Shown piece by piece: positions 20,001 to 28,811 of a stretch of 64,000 nt of DNA; the stretch's first letter is position 1; each line of letters opens with the position of its first letter. Source of the stretch: Flavobacterium cyclinae (lineage in GTDB: Bacteria; Bacteroidota; Bacteroidia; Flavobacteriales; Flavobacteriaceae); NCBI RefSeq assembly GCF_021172145.1, contig NZ_CP089095.1:2356001-2420000 (forward strand), written 5' to 3'. Under the pieces are notes generated by a model. The model was given only the letters and a program-made list of their open reading frames with translations. It was not told where the DNA came from and searched no databases. The translations under genes were made by a program, and so were the position numbers.

Positions 20001-21002
20001 ATAAGCAACATTGTATCTTAATCCTAAATCTACTGACGCTGCATTACCCATAGAAACACTGTTTAAATGAGACAAATTAAAACTTCTTGTTTGAATAGGT
20101 TGGTTGTAAATATTATAAGCAACTTCACCTGGTCTACTAGTTTCTTCTACACTTACTTGAACTGGATTTGTTACATTAATTCTGAAAAATTTCACATCAT
20201 AACCGTAACCACAACTGTTATTAGGATCTTCAAGTATATAAATTCTTGGAGTATCAAAAATAATATCTTGTTCAACTGGAAGACTTAAAACACCACCAGG
20301 AATTTGTCCACAATTGTTAGAACCTGTGTAAGTTAAATCGCTACCTGCAAAAAAAGAAGCAGGTACTTCAAAAAAGACACTTCTATTAGTTAAAACACCT
20401 ATTTCAGCTTGAGGAATAATATTCTGAACATTTAAAGTTTGACCTAATACATTGGTAAAAGTATAATTTACATTTCCACTAGAATTACTACAAACCGTTT
20501 TGATTTTAAATTTATAAATACTTCCACATTCAGGAGAATTTACTTCAGTTCTTCTATCTGTATGTGAAATTGTAGTAACTACAGAAGTCATATTATCAAA
20601 TCCATTAGGAATTACAATAGTAATATCAGAACTATTACTACCACAAGCATCCATAATATCAATTAAATAAGTTCCTGATGCTAATCCTGATAACGTAATA
20701 TTTGGAGAATCTGGAGCGATAGTAAAACTTCTTGCTCCACCAGGACCACTAATTATTCTTGCTTGATAAGACTGATTTGTAAAGTCATTTACTCCAAGAG
20801 TACTGTGTATATTAGAAAGTCTAATTTCTCCATCAGTTCCATTAAAACATCTAGGAGAACTCAACGAGTAAGTAAAATCATCCGCTGGTCTAACTGAACC
20901 ATTTGTACATTGAGAAAAACTATTTCCAAAACTTAATATAAGGAAGAAAAATAGTAAATTTACTAATTGTAAATTTGATCGGAAGTGTAATAGCTTTTTC
21001 AT
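17007..21002 (-). CDS. Giant secreted adhesin with T9SS type B (gliding motility-associated) C-terminal sorting domain
   Basis: The 1331-aa protein has a signal peptide ending near residue 31 (FGNSFSQ). It continues with many beta-sandwich repeats in which cysteines recur in the pattern DACG (for example [42 protein letters not shown]). The C-terminal ~90 residues contain [27 protein letters not shown] and GTYYYIISY, the hallmark of the CHU_C/gliding motility-associated type B sorting domain. Such proteins cross the outer membrane by T9SS and stay on the surface or are released; SprB is the best known relative. It is followed by its probable PorP/SprF partner and an OmpA/PD40 protein. Confidence 0.92.
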   Translation of the reverse strand: MKKLLHFRSNLQLVNLLFFFLILSFGNSFSQCTNGSVRPADDFTYSLSSPRCFNGTDGEIRLSNIHSTLGVNDFTNQSYQARIISGPGGARSFTIAPDSPNITLSGLASGTYLIDIMDACGSNSSDITIVIPNGFDNMTSVVTTISHTDRRTEVNSPECGSIYKFKIKTVCSNSSGNVNYTFTNVLGQTLNVQNIIPQAEIGVLTNRSVFFEVPASFFAGSDLTYTGSNNCGQIPGGVLSLPVEQDIIFDTPRIYILEDPNNSCGYGYDVKFFRINVTNPVQVSVEETSRPGEVAYNIYNQPIQTRSFNLSHLNSVSMGNAASVDLGLRYNVAYTITLTDACGFTTQLEMRQDTVPFAPIVESSFNAGYNDALAYYDDISILRMKELPVSSFAVGPVTFTINSGPSTYTTQVGNGATLVSAPISYPISMVFNNPFAINVVANENSRSFPPGTYNITVTDACGKTATFNHTTTHTRNYSVTHQILGCGSITDVVPVALKLPIGVVNTYAAIYKADGTILYSGVITSAAPFNYNSSTREITVAIPNNEQLFFRYGGVRDGNPVTPSQLGGTNGLPRLQGGFLYEYAFSATLTPFVFESIVGCETTVNMVATGGVPPYMYALYDETGTQLIYNYQSDSVFSNLTQGNSYLAKTIDACGREFTQKFYVYDAPTPEFSLQSEARCNGEFGIISVTDLPESWTILETETGNVYNGTTSEYTIDNLPAGSYNFVCTDLSTNCSNQIIIPLEVTSEICPIASDDVVLYHTNTSTFFKAFENDTLGAPVDPTSTRLVAPINAIDIAYCAEDNVIDFKIPDEGRWLVDLTDGIVKFIPEESFSGTPTPIRYFIKDFNQNVSNEANIVLDLLPIATDDTSDYTAGLNATLNLVENDITGDVVDVQTVELEIPSELNATVSYDTNLVIVTVPNEGNWKLNTSTGNITFIPVSMTVENPSKLYYRVKDFQGNWSNTATIELQLTCVVDVVCPNFEDITLECYDELPNATSLTVAQFEQLGDQTGRIIGNECNLVTITASNSQDTGCNGTVTRTYTIVFYESETNRALNTFTCSQVFHIVDTVAPQFLTNIPSEVTIENIDQLPNYSIQASDNCSNQVSVTYEQEVIPGNCATNYEVIRTWLATDACGNEAKLTQNVMVVDNRIPIFITSVAPVIFTDCENIPQIPNVVAESASGEVTVVYEEETVEGDCASTSTIFRKWTATDACGNVAYLNQEIHLSCGVKVYNAVTPNGDGKNDIFYLEGIECYQNNKVEIYNRFGSKVYETVNYDNKENAFSGVSDSSLNTMGGTLPEGTYYYIISYDYFDSNSNNLKNIQKTGYLYIASN

Positions 21003-21286
21003 GACTAAATATTTTGGGAAACATTTATTAAAATCTTACTTCTAAGTTCCGACAACTATAACTGAAATCCGAAGGCTATGTAACAAGCGTATCTTTATTA
21101 TTAACAAGTGTATTTTTTGATAAATTGCACGAAAAAACTTAATAAAAAATCAATTTCTATTATAAAATAGACAAAATTCTTATTAAAAAAATATACACAT
21201 AAAAGTTTTATTTGTACATTTACAATAGTTGAATCCCCCTATAGATTGCTAATTATTAATCTTGTAAAACTTAACATTTTAGCAGT
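21003..21286. other. Divergent promoter region between adhesin and PAS kinase genes
   Basis: The 284-bp AT-rich gap lies between two genes that are transcribed away from each other, so it must hold both promoters. On the plus strand TAATCTTG at 21257-21264 is one base off the TAnnTTTG consensus, but the nearest TTG elements are at unsuitable spacing. No clear element was found for the adhesin gene. Confidence 0.4.
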
Positions 21287-24200
21287 ATGCCAAATCACAA
21301 TATTAGTAATGATGAAAAAGTAAAACATTTCATTGCGGATCAATCAGAATTAACTTCTAAATCAGGAAGTTGGGAATTAAATCTTATTACTAATGAATTG
21401 TTTTGGTCAGAGGGTGTTTATGAAATAATAGATAGAGAGCCAAATTCTAAAGAATTAAGTAGCGTTTCTGAATTAGAAATCATACATCCTGATGATTTAG
21501 ATTTCGTATTGAAGAAAAAGAAAGAAGCCTTAGAAAAAGGAATTGAATACCGAATCAAAAAAAGAATCATTACAGACTCCCACACTGTTAAGCATATTTT
21601 TTCTTTTGGAAAGGTCATTTTTGACCAACATAACAAACCTATTAAATTTATAGGATTATATTTAGATATTTCTGAGTATATAGAAATTGAAGAAAAGAAC
21701 AAATTCGTTAATAAACTTTCGAATGATGTTATTTATGAGTGGGACATTCAAAAGGATGAATTTACATGGAGTGAAGGATTTAAAAACTTTATTGATTATG
21801 AAATTCCAAACGATAAGATAAGTTTGGATGAATGGAAAAAATTTATTCATCCTGTAGATTTCACAAACGAAGACGAAAATTGGATTCAATTTATTAACAA
21901 TCCAAAAGCAACAGAATGGAGTAAAGACTTCCGATTTAAAAGAAAACAAGACTCTTATTGTTATGTTGAAGAAACCGCAATTTTAATTCGAGATCACGAA
22001 AATAAGCCAATGAAAATGATTGGCATTATTAAAGACATATCCGAAAGAAAAACCATTGAAATTCAGAAGAAACTTCAAAGTGAAATTTCTAAGCTGTTTC
22101 AAAAAGAGGAAAAAACAGACCTTATTTTTGAATCTGTTTTAGCATTAATGTTACAGAATACTGATTTTGTTGGAGCTGAATTGTGGATAACAAAATCAAG
22201 CGAACAAAAAATTGCTTTAAAATGTTCTTTACATAAAAATGGTAATATTGACATAAACGCCTCTTTTGACAAGGGAAATGGACTACCTGGAATCCTATGG
22301 AAAAACAAAAAACATCAAATATGGGCAGATAAAAAAGCAATAGATGAACATTGTAGTATTTCAAAAATGGATGCTTCAGAAAGCAATTCTGTTTTAGGCA
22401 TACCATTACAAAAAGGAAACCAATTTGTTGGCACACTTTTACTATTTTCAAAAGAAAACTTTGAAGTTCATCCCTATAAAACAAATGCTTATATTTCATT
22501 AGATCGTGTTTTAGGTATTGAAATTACTAGAAAAATTTCTGAAGAAATTAATCAACTAATGTTTAATAGTGCTTCAGAAATCATAACTATTGCTAATTCA
22601 AACGGATATTTCATTAAAGTAAATCCAGCACTTTGTAAGCTATTGGGGTATACCGAACAAGAATTAACTGCCGTTCCTTTTATCAATTTTATTCATCCAG
22701 ATGATATTATTGAAACAAAAAACGAATACAATTCTATTGTTTCACAAGAAAAAAGCGCCAAAGAATTCATAAATCGTTATCGTACAAAAAAGGGAGATTA
22801 CAAATGGATTTCTTGGAATACTTCTGAACCTTTTGGTGATGAAAACAACTTTTTTGCTCACGGCAAAAACATCACCGAAATGAAAGAATTGGAAATTTTA
22901 TTTGAAAAAACTTCTAGTTTAGCAGAAATAGGGAGTTGGGAATATGACATTTCAGATGAAAACAATCCTATTTTTTTATCAAAAGTTTTACTAGATATTT
23001 TGGAATTAAACAATGACACTAAAATTGATTTAAAATTTTTACTCAATCTAACCCATCCCGATGATAGAAACAATACAAAAATTGCATTTCAACAACTGAT
23101 TCTTTATGGCGTAAATTTTGACATTGAATTTCAAATCATTACTCCTAACAACAATCATAAATGGGTTAGAAGTATTGGAAAAGAACAAGAAGATTACTCA
23201 AATGGTTCTAAAAAAGTTTTAGGAAGTTTTCAAAACATTACCAAACAAAAAAATACAGAGTTAAAACTAGAACAAAGAAACATTATTTTATCTTCCATAA
23301 CCGCTGTAACAACAGAGTTAATGCATTCTAACAATTGGTATGAATCATTATTCAATGCATTTGCAATTACAGGAAACACTATTGATGTTGACAGAATTTA
23401 CTATTTTGAAATTGACGACATAGAAAGTGAAGAAAAAACATGTAGTCAAAAACTTGAATGGACAAAAAATAATATAAAACCTCAAATTGACAACCCAGAT
23501 TTACAAAATATACCCGTTCTTGAAATTGGTGATTTTTATGAGCAATTAAACAATGGCAAACTCTTTTATAGCATAACATCCCAGTTAAAAGAAGGGAATT
23601 TAAAAGAAATAATGGCAAGTCAGGATATCAAATCATTTTTGATTTATCCGGTAATTTTTAATAACAATCTACTAGGTTTTATTGGATTTGACGATTGTAC
23701 CAATGAAAGAATTTGGACAGATACAGAAATATCTTTTTTATCTAATATTACCTATAATTTAACTGCTAGTTTACAAAGAAAGATCTACAATTTAGAACTT
23801 GAAAAATCATTAGTTGAAAAGAACAATATTCTTGAAAGTATTGATGATGCTTTTATTTCAATCGAAAAAGATTGGACGGTTAATTATTGGAATAAAAAAG
23901 CAGAACAATTATCAGAATTGAGAAGAGAAAAAATCATCGGAAAAAATTTCTGGGATTTATTTCCTCATCTTGTTGGCACTCCTTTTGAAAAAAAATTAAA
24001 CAGAGCCATTATTTCAAAGAAATCTATCAATTTTCAAAATAATTTTAAAGAATTGGACATTTGGCTTGATGTAACAGCATATCCCTCAATACATGGACTA
24101 TCAGTTTATTTTAAAGACATCACTCGAACAAAAAAATATGAAAATGAATTAAAACAATCTAATGATCGTTTTGAAAAGTCTACTGCTGCTACTAATGATG

Positions 24201-25282
24201 CTATTTGGGATTGGGATTTAAAAAACAATACGTTGTATCGTGGTGAAGGATTCCTAAAACAATTTGGATATGATGTTCCAAAATTTATTTATCACAATGA
24301 TATCTTAAGCCTCTTCAAAGCAAAAATAAAACCTAAAAAAGCGGATAAAATTATAAAATCGATTGAAAAAGCTATAGCAGATCCAAACATAATGAATTGG
24401 AAAAAAGATTATTGGTATTTGAAACAAAATGGCGAATATGCTTATGTTACCAATAATGCAATTGTAATTAGAGATAAGAACAATAAAGCAATCCGAATAG
24501 TAGGTGCAATTCAAGACATAACGTATCGAAAAAAACAAGAAAAAGTACTTCTAGATTTGAATAAAAAACTTGAGTTGCAAACAAAATCCTTAATTAAAAC
24601 GAATCAAGAATTAGAACATTTTGCCTATGTAGCTTCTCATGATTTACAAGAACCGTTACGAATGGTAACTAGTTTTTTAACACAATTAGAAAAAAAATAC
24701 AAGGAGCAATTAGATGAAAAAGGTAAAGAATATATAAATTTTGCTGTAGATGGCGCAAAGAGAATGCGCAATATTATTTCAGATGTATTAGAGTATTCAA
24801 AAATAAGTCAAGTAGAAGAAACATATGAAGAAGTAGATATAAATGAAATAATAAACAGTGCCTGTAAAACAAATTTAGATAAAATTCAAGAAACGAAAGC
24901 TGAAATTCGATATGAAAATTTACCTACTATTATTTCTTCAAAATTTCCACTTACGCAAATATTTCACAATCTAATTAGCAATGCCATTAAATATCAAAAA
25001 TTGCATAACAAACCGATTATTAGTATTTTAGCAATCGAAAATGAAAAAAATTGGACTTTTAAAGTATCCGATAATGGAATAGGAATTGAAAATGAATATT
25101 TAGAAAAAATATTTGTAATCTTCCAACGACTTCATAACAAAAGAGAATACGGCGGAAACGGAATAGGTTTAGCAATTGTAAAAAAATTAATTGAAAACTT
25201 AAACGGAAAAATCTGGGTAGAATCTGAAATTGATAAAGGAACAACATTTTATTTTACGCTTCCAAAAAATGAAAAATATTAA
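21287..25282 (+). CDS. Multi-PAS/GAF soluble sensor histidine kinase
   Basis: The 1331-aa protein has no obvious membrane segment. From N to C I read: PAS (about 15-130), PAS (140-262), a GAF-like region (275-410), PAS (425-540), PAS (545-660), a GAF-like region (670-850), PAS (850-960), PAS (965-1095), a coiled-coil linker, HisKA with the phospho-histidine in YVASHDLQEPLRM, and HATPase (about 1225-1328; NAIKYQ, DNGIGIE, GNGIGLAIVKK). Phrases such as HPDD followed by WI/WKDYW and a closing DIS/DIT mark the PAS-PAC units. The SHDLQEPLR-type core often pairs with Rcp1-like receivers, and such a gene lies downstream. The stop overlaps the next kinase start by 14 bases. Confidence 0.9.
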   Translation: MPNHNISNDEKVKHFIADQSELTSKSGSWELNLITNELFWSEGVYEIIDREPNSKELSSVSELEIIHPDDLDFVLKKKKEALEKGIEYRIKKRIITDSHTVKHIFSFGKVIFDQHNKPIKFIGLYLDISEYIEIEEKNKFVNKLSNDVIYEWDIQKDEFTWSEGFKNFIDYEIPNDKISLDEWKKFIHPVDFTNEDENWIQFINNPKATEWSKDFRFKRKQDSYCYVEETAILIRDHENKPMKMIGIIKDISERKTIEIQKKLQSEISKLFQKEEKTDLIFESVLALMLQNTDFVGAELWITKSSEQKIALKCSLHKNGNIDINASFDKGNGLPGILWKNKKHQIWADKKAIDEHCSISKMDASESNSVLGIPLQKGNQFVGTLLLFSKENFEVHPYKTNAYISLDRVLGIEITRKISEEINQLMFNSASEIITIANSNGYFIKVNPALCKLLGYTEQELTAVPFINFIHPDDIIETKNEYNSIVSQEKSAKEFINRYRTKKGDYKWISWNTSEPFGDENNFFAHGKNITEMKELEILFEKTSSLAEIGSWEYDISDENNPIFLSKVLLDILELNNDTKIDLKFLLNLTHPDDRNNTKIAFQQLILYGVNFDIEFQIITPNNNHKWVRSIGKEQEDYSNGSKKVLGSFQNITKQKNTELKLEQRNIILSSITAVTTELMHSNNWYESLFNAFAITGNTIDVDRIYYFEIDDIESEEKTCSQKLEWTKNNIKPQIDNPDLQNIPVLEIGDFYEQLNNGKLFYSITSQLKEGNLKEIMASQDIKSFLIYPVIFNNNLLGFIGFDDCTNERIWTDTEISFLSNITYNLTASLQRKIYNLELEKSLVEKNNILESIDDAFISIEKDWTVNYWNKKAEQLSELRREKIIGKNFWDLFPHLVGTPFEKKLNRAIISKKSINFQNNFKELDIWLDVTAYPSIHGLSVYFKDITRTKKYENELKQSNDRFEKSTAATNDAIWDWDLKNNTLYRGEGFLKQFGYDVPKFIYHNDILSLFKAKIKPKKADKIIKSIEKAIADPNIMNWKKDYWYLKQNGEYAYVTNNAIVIRDKNNKAIRIVGAIQDITYRKKQEKVLLDLNKKLELQTKSLIKTNQELEHFAYVASHDLQEPLRMVTSFLTQLEKKYKEQLDEKGKEYINFAVDGAKRMRNIISDVLEYSKISQVEETYEEVDINEIINSACKTNLDKIQETKAEIRYENLPTIISSKFPLTQIFHNLISNAIKYQKLHNKPIISILAIENEKNWTFKVSDNGIGIENEYLEKIFVIFQRLHNKREYGGNGIGLAIVKKLIENLNGKIWVESEIDKGTTFYFTLPKNEKY

Positions 25283-26873
25283 TATACCTACTAAAAACAA
25301 AAATTATTGGCCAAATAAATTGGCACTGATAGCATTTGCTGTATTACTAACTATAAGCTCTTTTTTAACTTATAGAATTTATAAAATTGAATACAGCAAA
25401 GAAGTATTACAAGTAAAGGAGAAAACTTCAGACGTAAGAAATCAGTTGGAGAGCATGATCAACAACAGTTTAAATGTAGTTAAAATCATAACTTTCATAA
25501 CTGAAAACAATTTTGACGAAACAGAATTTGAAAAAATTTCAAAAAGTTTACTTGAAAAAAATGATTATATAAACGCTACTCAATTAGTAAAAAATTACAC
25601 CATTTACAAAACATATCCTTTAGAAGGAAATGAAAAAACCATAGGATATAATATCAATGCTGATAGTTTAAAAAAGAACAGTCTTTTTGAAGACATAAAA
25701 AAAGAAAAAATATTTTTTGAAGGACCAATAAAACTTGTACAAGGAGGTGAAGGTGTAATTGGAAGACAACCCATTTTTAAAGGCAATAAATTTTGGGGTT
25801 TTTCTGCTGTTATTATAAAAACAGATAATTTTCTAAAAAAAATAAAACTCAATAATTCTGGAAGTGGTGAATTATTTGAATATCAAATTGTTCAAAAACA
25901 TACTGATTTAAGAGGTGCTAAGTTCTTTAAAAACAGCACCAATTTTAACGAAGGAATTGTCAACAAAACCTATTTACCATCAGGTGATTGGTATTTGTAT
26001 GTGAAACTAAAAAATCCTCAATATATCAATAAAGCATTGGAGTTTTTTATTAGTAGTATCTTTCTAAGTTTAATAATTGCTATTTATCTAAGAAAGTTAT
26101 CTCAAGACCCAATAAAACTTGAAGAATTAATTAAGAAAAAAACACAAGATCTTGAAAATCTAAATCACCAATTAGAATTAAGAGCAAAAGAACTAAGTGA
26201 AGTAAATAAAGAGTTAGAACATTTTGCTTATGTTATTTCACATGATTTACAAGAACCTTTACGAATGATAACAGGTTTTTTAACCAAAATAGAAAAGAAA
26301 TACAATGATGTCCTTGATGATAAAGGAAAACAATACATCTTTTTTGCAGTAGATGGAGCAAAGAGAATGAAAAAAATTATTCTTGATATTTTAGAATTTT
26401 CTAAAGCAGGAAAATACACAGAAGAAAAAGAATTAATTGATTTGAATGAAGTTGTAGAGGAAATTAAAGGTTTTTATACTAATAGTTATCCAAATGGTTT
26501 ATTAACATATGAAAAATTACCGGTAATTAAATCTTATAAATCACCCGTATTTCAAGTTTTTCAAAATTTAATTGGAAATGCATTTAAATATTCAAAGCCA
26601 AATGAAATACCATTCATAAGAGTAAAAGTCATTGAAATTACAAATGATAATGTAACAATTGCCATAACTGATAACGGAATTGGAATAGAGCAAGAATATT
26701 TAGACAAAATATTTGTTATTTTTCAAAGATTAGAGAATGATATTCACATTAAAGGAACTGGAATTGGTTTAGCAATTGTTAAAAAAATTGTAGAACGTTT
26801 AGGCGGCACAATATGGGTTAAATCTGTAAAAAATGTTGGAAGCACCTTTTATTTTACACTTCCAATTAAATGA
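25269..26873 (+). CDS. CHASE domain membrane sensor histidine kinase
   Basis: From the ATG at 25269 the protein has 534 aa; a frame reaching back to 25230 is rejected because it lies within the preceding gene and spoils the N-terminus. A membrane segment (about 18-36) is followed by an extracytoplasmic CHASE domain (about 55-215; FFEGPIKLVQGGEGVIGRQPIF is typical), a second membrane segment (about 255-275), a coiled coil, HisKA (ELEHFAYVISHDLQEPLRM) and HATPase (NAFKYS, DNGIGIE, GTGIGLAIVKKI). CHASE domains bind small extracellular ligands. The kinase core is strikingly similar to that of the upstream PAS kinase, which suggests duplication. It overlaps that gene by 14 bases. Confidence 0.9.
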   Translation: MKNINIPTKNKNYWPNKLALIAFAVLLTISSFLTYRIYKIEYSKEVLQVKEKTSDVRNQLESMINNSLNVVKIITFITENNFDETEFEKISKSLLEKNDYINATQLVKNYTIYKTYPLEGNEKTIGYNINADSLKKNSLFEDIKKEKIFFEGPIKLVQGGEGVIGRQPIFKGNKFWGFSAVIIKTDNFLKKIKLNNSGSGELFEYQIVQKHTDLRGAKFFKNSTNFNEGIVNKTYLPSGDWYLYVKLKNPQYINKALEFFISSIFLSLIIAIYLRKLSQDPIKLEELIKKKTQDLENLNHQLELRAKELSEVNKELEHFAYVISHDLQEPLRMITGFLTKIEKKYNDVLDDKGKQYIFFAVDGAKRMKKIILDILEFSKAGKYTEEKELIDLNEVVEEIKGFYTNSYPNGLLTYEKLPVIKSYKSPVFQVFQNLIGNAFKYSKPNEIPFIRVKVIEITNDNVTIAITDNGIGIEQEYLDKIFVIFQRLENDIHIKGTGIGLAIVKKIVERLGGTIWVKSVKNVGSTFYFTLPIK

Positions 26874-26986
26874 TAATTAATACTCTGATTGAATTTTTAT
26901 ACATATTTTAATATAAAATCAAAAAAAATAACATCTATTTATAAAATTTTTATAAATTTATAAATCACAAAACAGATTAATTGCTT

Positions 26987-27412
26987 ATGAAAAACTTACA
27001 TATTTTACTTGTAGAGGATAATGAAGGAGATATCATTCTAACTCAAGAGGCTTTTGAAGAATGCGACTTCAAAACTAGTATTCATGTTGCTAGAAATGGT
27101 AAAGAAGCAATTACGTATTTGTTTGAAGATTGTGCTTCACTTAATCTTCCAGACTTAATTCTTTTAGATATTAATTTACCTTTATTAAATGGTCATGAAG
27201 TATTAAAAAAAATTAAAGAAAACGAAAAAACAAAGCACATTCCTGTTGTCATGCTAACTACTTCTTCAGCATCAACAGATGTTAACTTAACATATGCTAA
27301 TCATGCAAATAGTTTTATTTCTAAACCATCTGAAGTTGACGATTTTTTTGAAACAATTTGTACGTTAGGAAAATTTTGGTTCGATACTTGTAAACTTCCA
27401 GAGGCAAAATAA
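26987..27412 (+). CDS. Rcp1-like stand-alone response regulator
   Basis: The 141-aa receiver begins at the ATG at 26987 (a TTG two codons earlier is less likely). The acidic pair is in LVEDNEGD, the phospho-acceptor aspartate in LLDINLPLLNG, the threonines in MLTTSS and the lysine in FISKPS. The EDNEGD and NLPLLNGHEVL phrases are typical of Rcp1-type regulators that serve PAS or phytochrome-like kinases with an SHDLQEPLR core. It follows the CHASE kinase by 113 bases and precedes another receiver with a one-base gap. No output domain is present. Confidence 0.9.
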   Translation: MKNLHILLVEDNEGDIILTQEAFEECDFKTSIHVARNGKEAITYLFEDCASLNLPDLILLDINLPLLNGHEVLKKIKENEKTKHIPVVMLTTSSASTDVNLTYANHANSFISKPSEVDDFFETICTLGKFWFDTCKLPEAK

Positions 27413-27413
27413 T

Positions 27414-27806
27414 ATGATTCCTGAGAAAATATATAATATTTTAGTATTAGAAGATAATTTTGGTGATTTCTATCTTCTAAAAGAATATCTTGAAGAATGC
27501 TTACCATATGTAAATGTTGTTCAAATGGAACATTTTAAAGATTTAGAAGAACAAAATTCAATTGATACATTCGATTATATTTTTTTAGACATGTCACTTC
27601 CTGATAAAAGTGGTGAAGAATTAATACAAGAAGTCCTTAATATAGCCAAAACAATTCCTGTGATAGCATTAACAGGCTTTTCAGATCAATCTTTTTCAAA
27701 AAAAGCACTGGAACTTGGCGTTACAGAATACTTATTAAAAGACGACTTAAATAGTATTGAATTACAAAATAAAATTTTCGACAAAGAGAATGGTATTTTG
27801 TGCTAA
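27414..27806 (+). CDS. Stand-alone response regulator receiver protein
   Basis: The 130-aa protein is a receiver domain with the acidic residues in VLEDNFGD, the phospho-acceptor aspartate in IFLDMSLPDKSG, the threonine in IALTGFSD and the lysine in YLLKDD. The YLLKDDL form is typical of receivers near hybrid kinases and Rcp-like proteins. It is probably co-translated with the preceding receiver (gap of one base). It ends 12 bases before the convergent glycosyltransferase gene, with no visible terminator. Confidence 0.88.
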   Translation: MIPEKIYNILVLEDNFGDFYLLKEYLEECLPYVNVVQMEHFKDLEEQNSIDTFDYIFLDMSLPDKSGEELIQEVLNIAKTIPVIALTGFSDQSFSKKALELGVTEYLLKDDLNSIELQNKIFDKENGILC

Positions 27807-27818
27807 TTCAAAAATAAA

Positions 27819-28811
27819 TTAATTAGGTTTGGAATAAAATAGGGAAAACCATCCCATCATTCTACCTGTAAATTCTGTAAATGCTTCTTTTCTTTTTGAA
27901 GTTGTAATAACATTTGTTCCTCTAATTACAGCCAATAACAAAGTAATTGAATGCCATTTGAACTTAGATTTTAAAGAAGGTTTTGGATGTTTTACACGCC
28001 AAACATACCATCCATTTCGTACCACCATTTTACCATATTGATATTGATTTGGACGTCCAGCTGCATCATGATGGTGTTCTAAATTTGCCGCTGTATTTAA
28101 ATAAAGTTTACCAACTTTAGATACCCGAAGTGTAAAATCAGCATCTTCATACAAACCATAACCTTCAAAATAGGTAGAAAACTGAAATTGTTCAAAAACC
28201 GATTTTCTAAAGGAAGCAACACCTCCCATTAATTGCTCTACAGGATACACTTTTCCTGATGGTGGTAAAAACCCAACACTTCTTCCGTGAGAAAATTCTG
28301 GAGCGTATCCAGGCGGAACATCGCTATCTAAACCTAATTTTTTTCTCGAAATAAATCGAGCTCCATCTTTTCTGGTATATCCATCAAAATAAAACTCATC
28401 AATTTTTGGTTGATAGTTCTCCCCTACATATTGCCAAGATACTTCATTTGTTATATAGCCACCCACTCCTAAAGCATCGGGATGAATTACATAAGCGCTA
28501 ATGATTTCTTCAAAATAATTGTTTGCTAAGACGGTATCATCATCTAAAAAACAAATAACATCACTTGTTTTAGAAACTCTTGCAATTCCATAATTACGCT
28601 GTTTGGTTAATCCCCTATCAGCTGGAGAAACTTTAAAATAAACCAAATTTTCAAATGAGTTTTGCTCTAGCATGTGAAAAGTAGCATCATCTGGCGAACC
28701 ATCCACAATTAAAATTTCATTAGGATACATCGTTTGTAACCTTACCGATTCAAGTAAAGTTAACAATGCATGAGGGCGCTTATAGGTACAAATAATGAGA
28801 CTAAAGTTCAT
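27819..28811 (-). CDS. Glycosyltransferase, GT2 family
   Basis: The 330-aa protein has a GT-A fold start (MNFSLIICTYKRPHALLTLL), the DXD-like metal site in VICFLDDDTVL, and the later GYGLYEDADFTLRV acceptor/catalytic region of GT2 enzymes. It should use a nucleotide sugar to extend a surface glycan on the cytosolic side. It is the last gene of the long minus-strand polysaccharide operon and overlaps the preceding GT2 gene by 11 bases. Confidence 0.88.
   Translation of the reverse strand: MNFSLIICTYKRPHALLTLLESVRLQTMYPNEILIVDGSPDDATFHMLEQNSFENLVYFKVSPADRGLTKQRNYGIARVSKTSDVICFLDDDTVLANNYFEEIISAYVIHPDALGVGGYITNEVSWQYVGENYQPKIDEFYFDGYTRKDGARFISRKKLGLDSDVPPGYAPEFSHGRSVGFLPPSGKVYPVEQLMGGVASFRKSVFEQFQFSTYFEGYGLYEDADFTLRVSKVGKLYLNTAANLEHHHDAAGRPNQYQYGKMVVRNGWYVWRVKHPKPSLKSKFKWHSITLLLAVIRGTNVITTSKRKEAFTEFTGRMMGWFSLFYSKPN

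Noticed and set aside
25230..25268. Upstream start for the CHASE kinase
   Set aside because: It lies in the last codons of the PAS kinase; the ATG at 25269 gives the expected short N-terminus before the first membrane segment.
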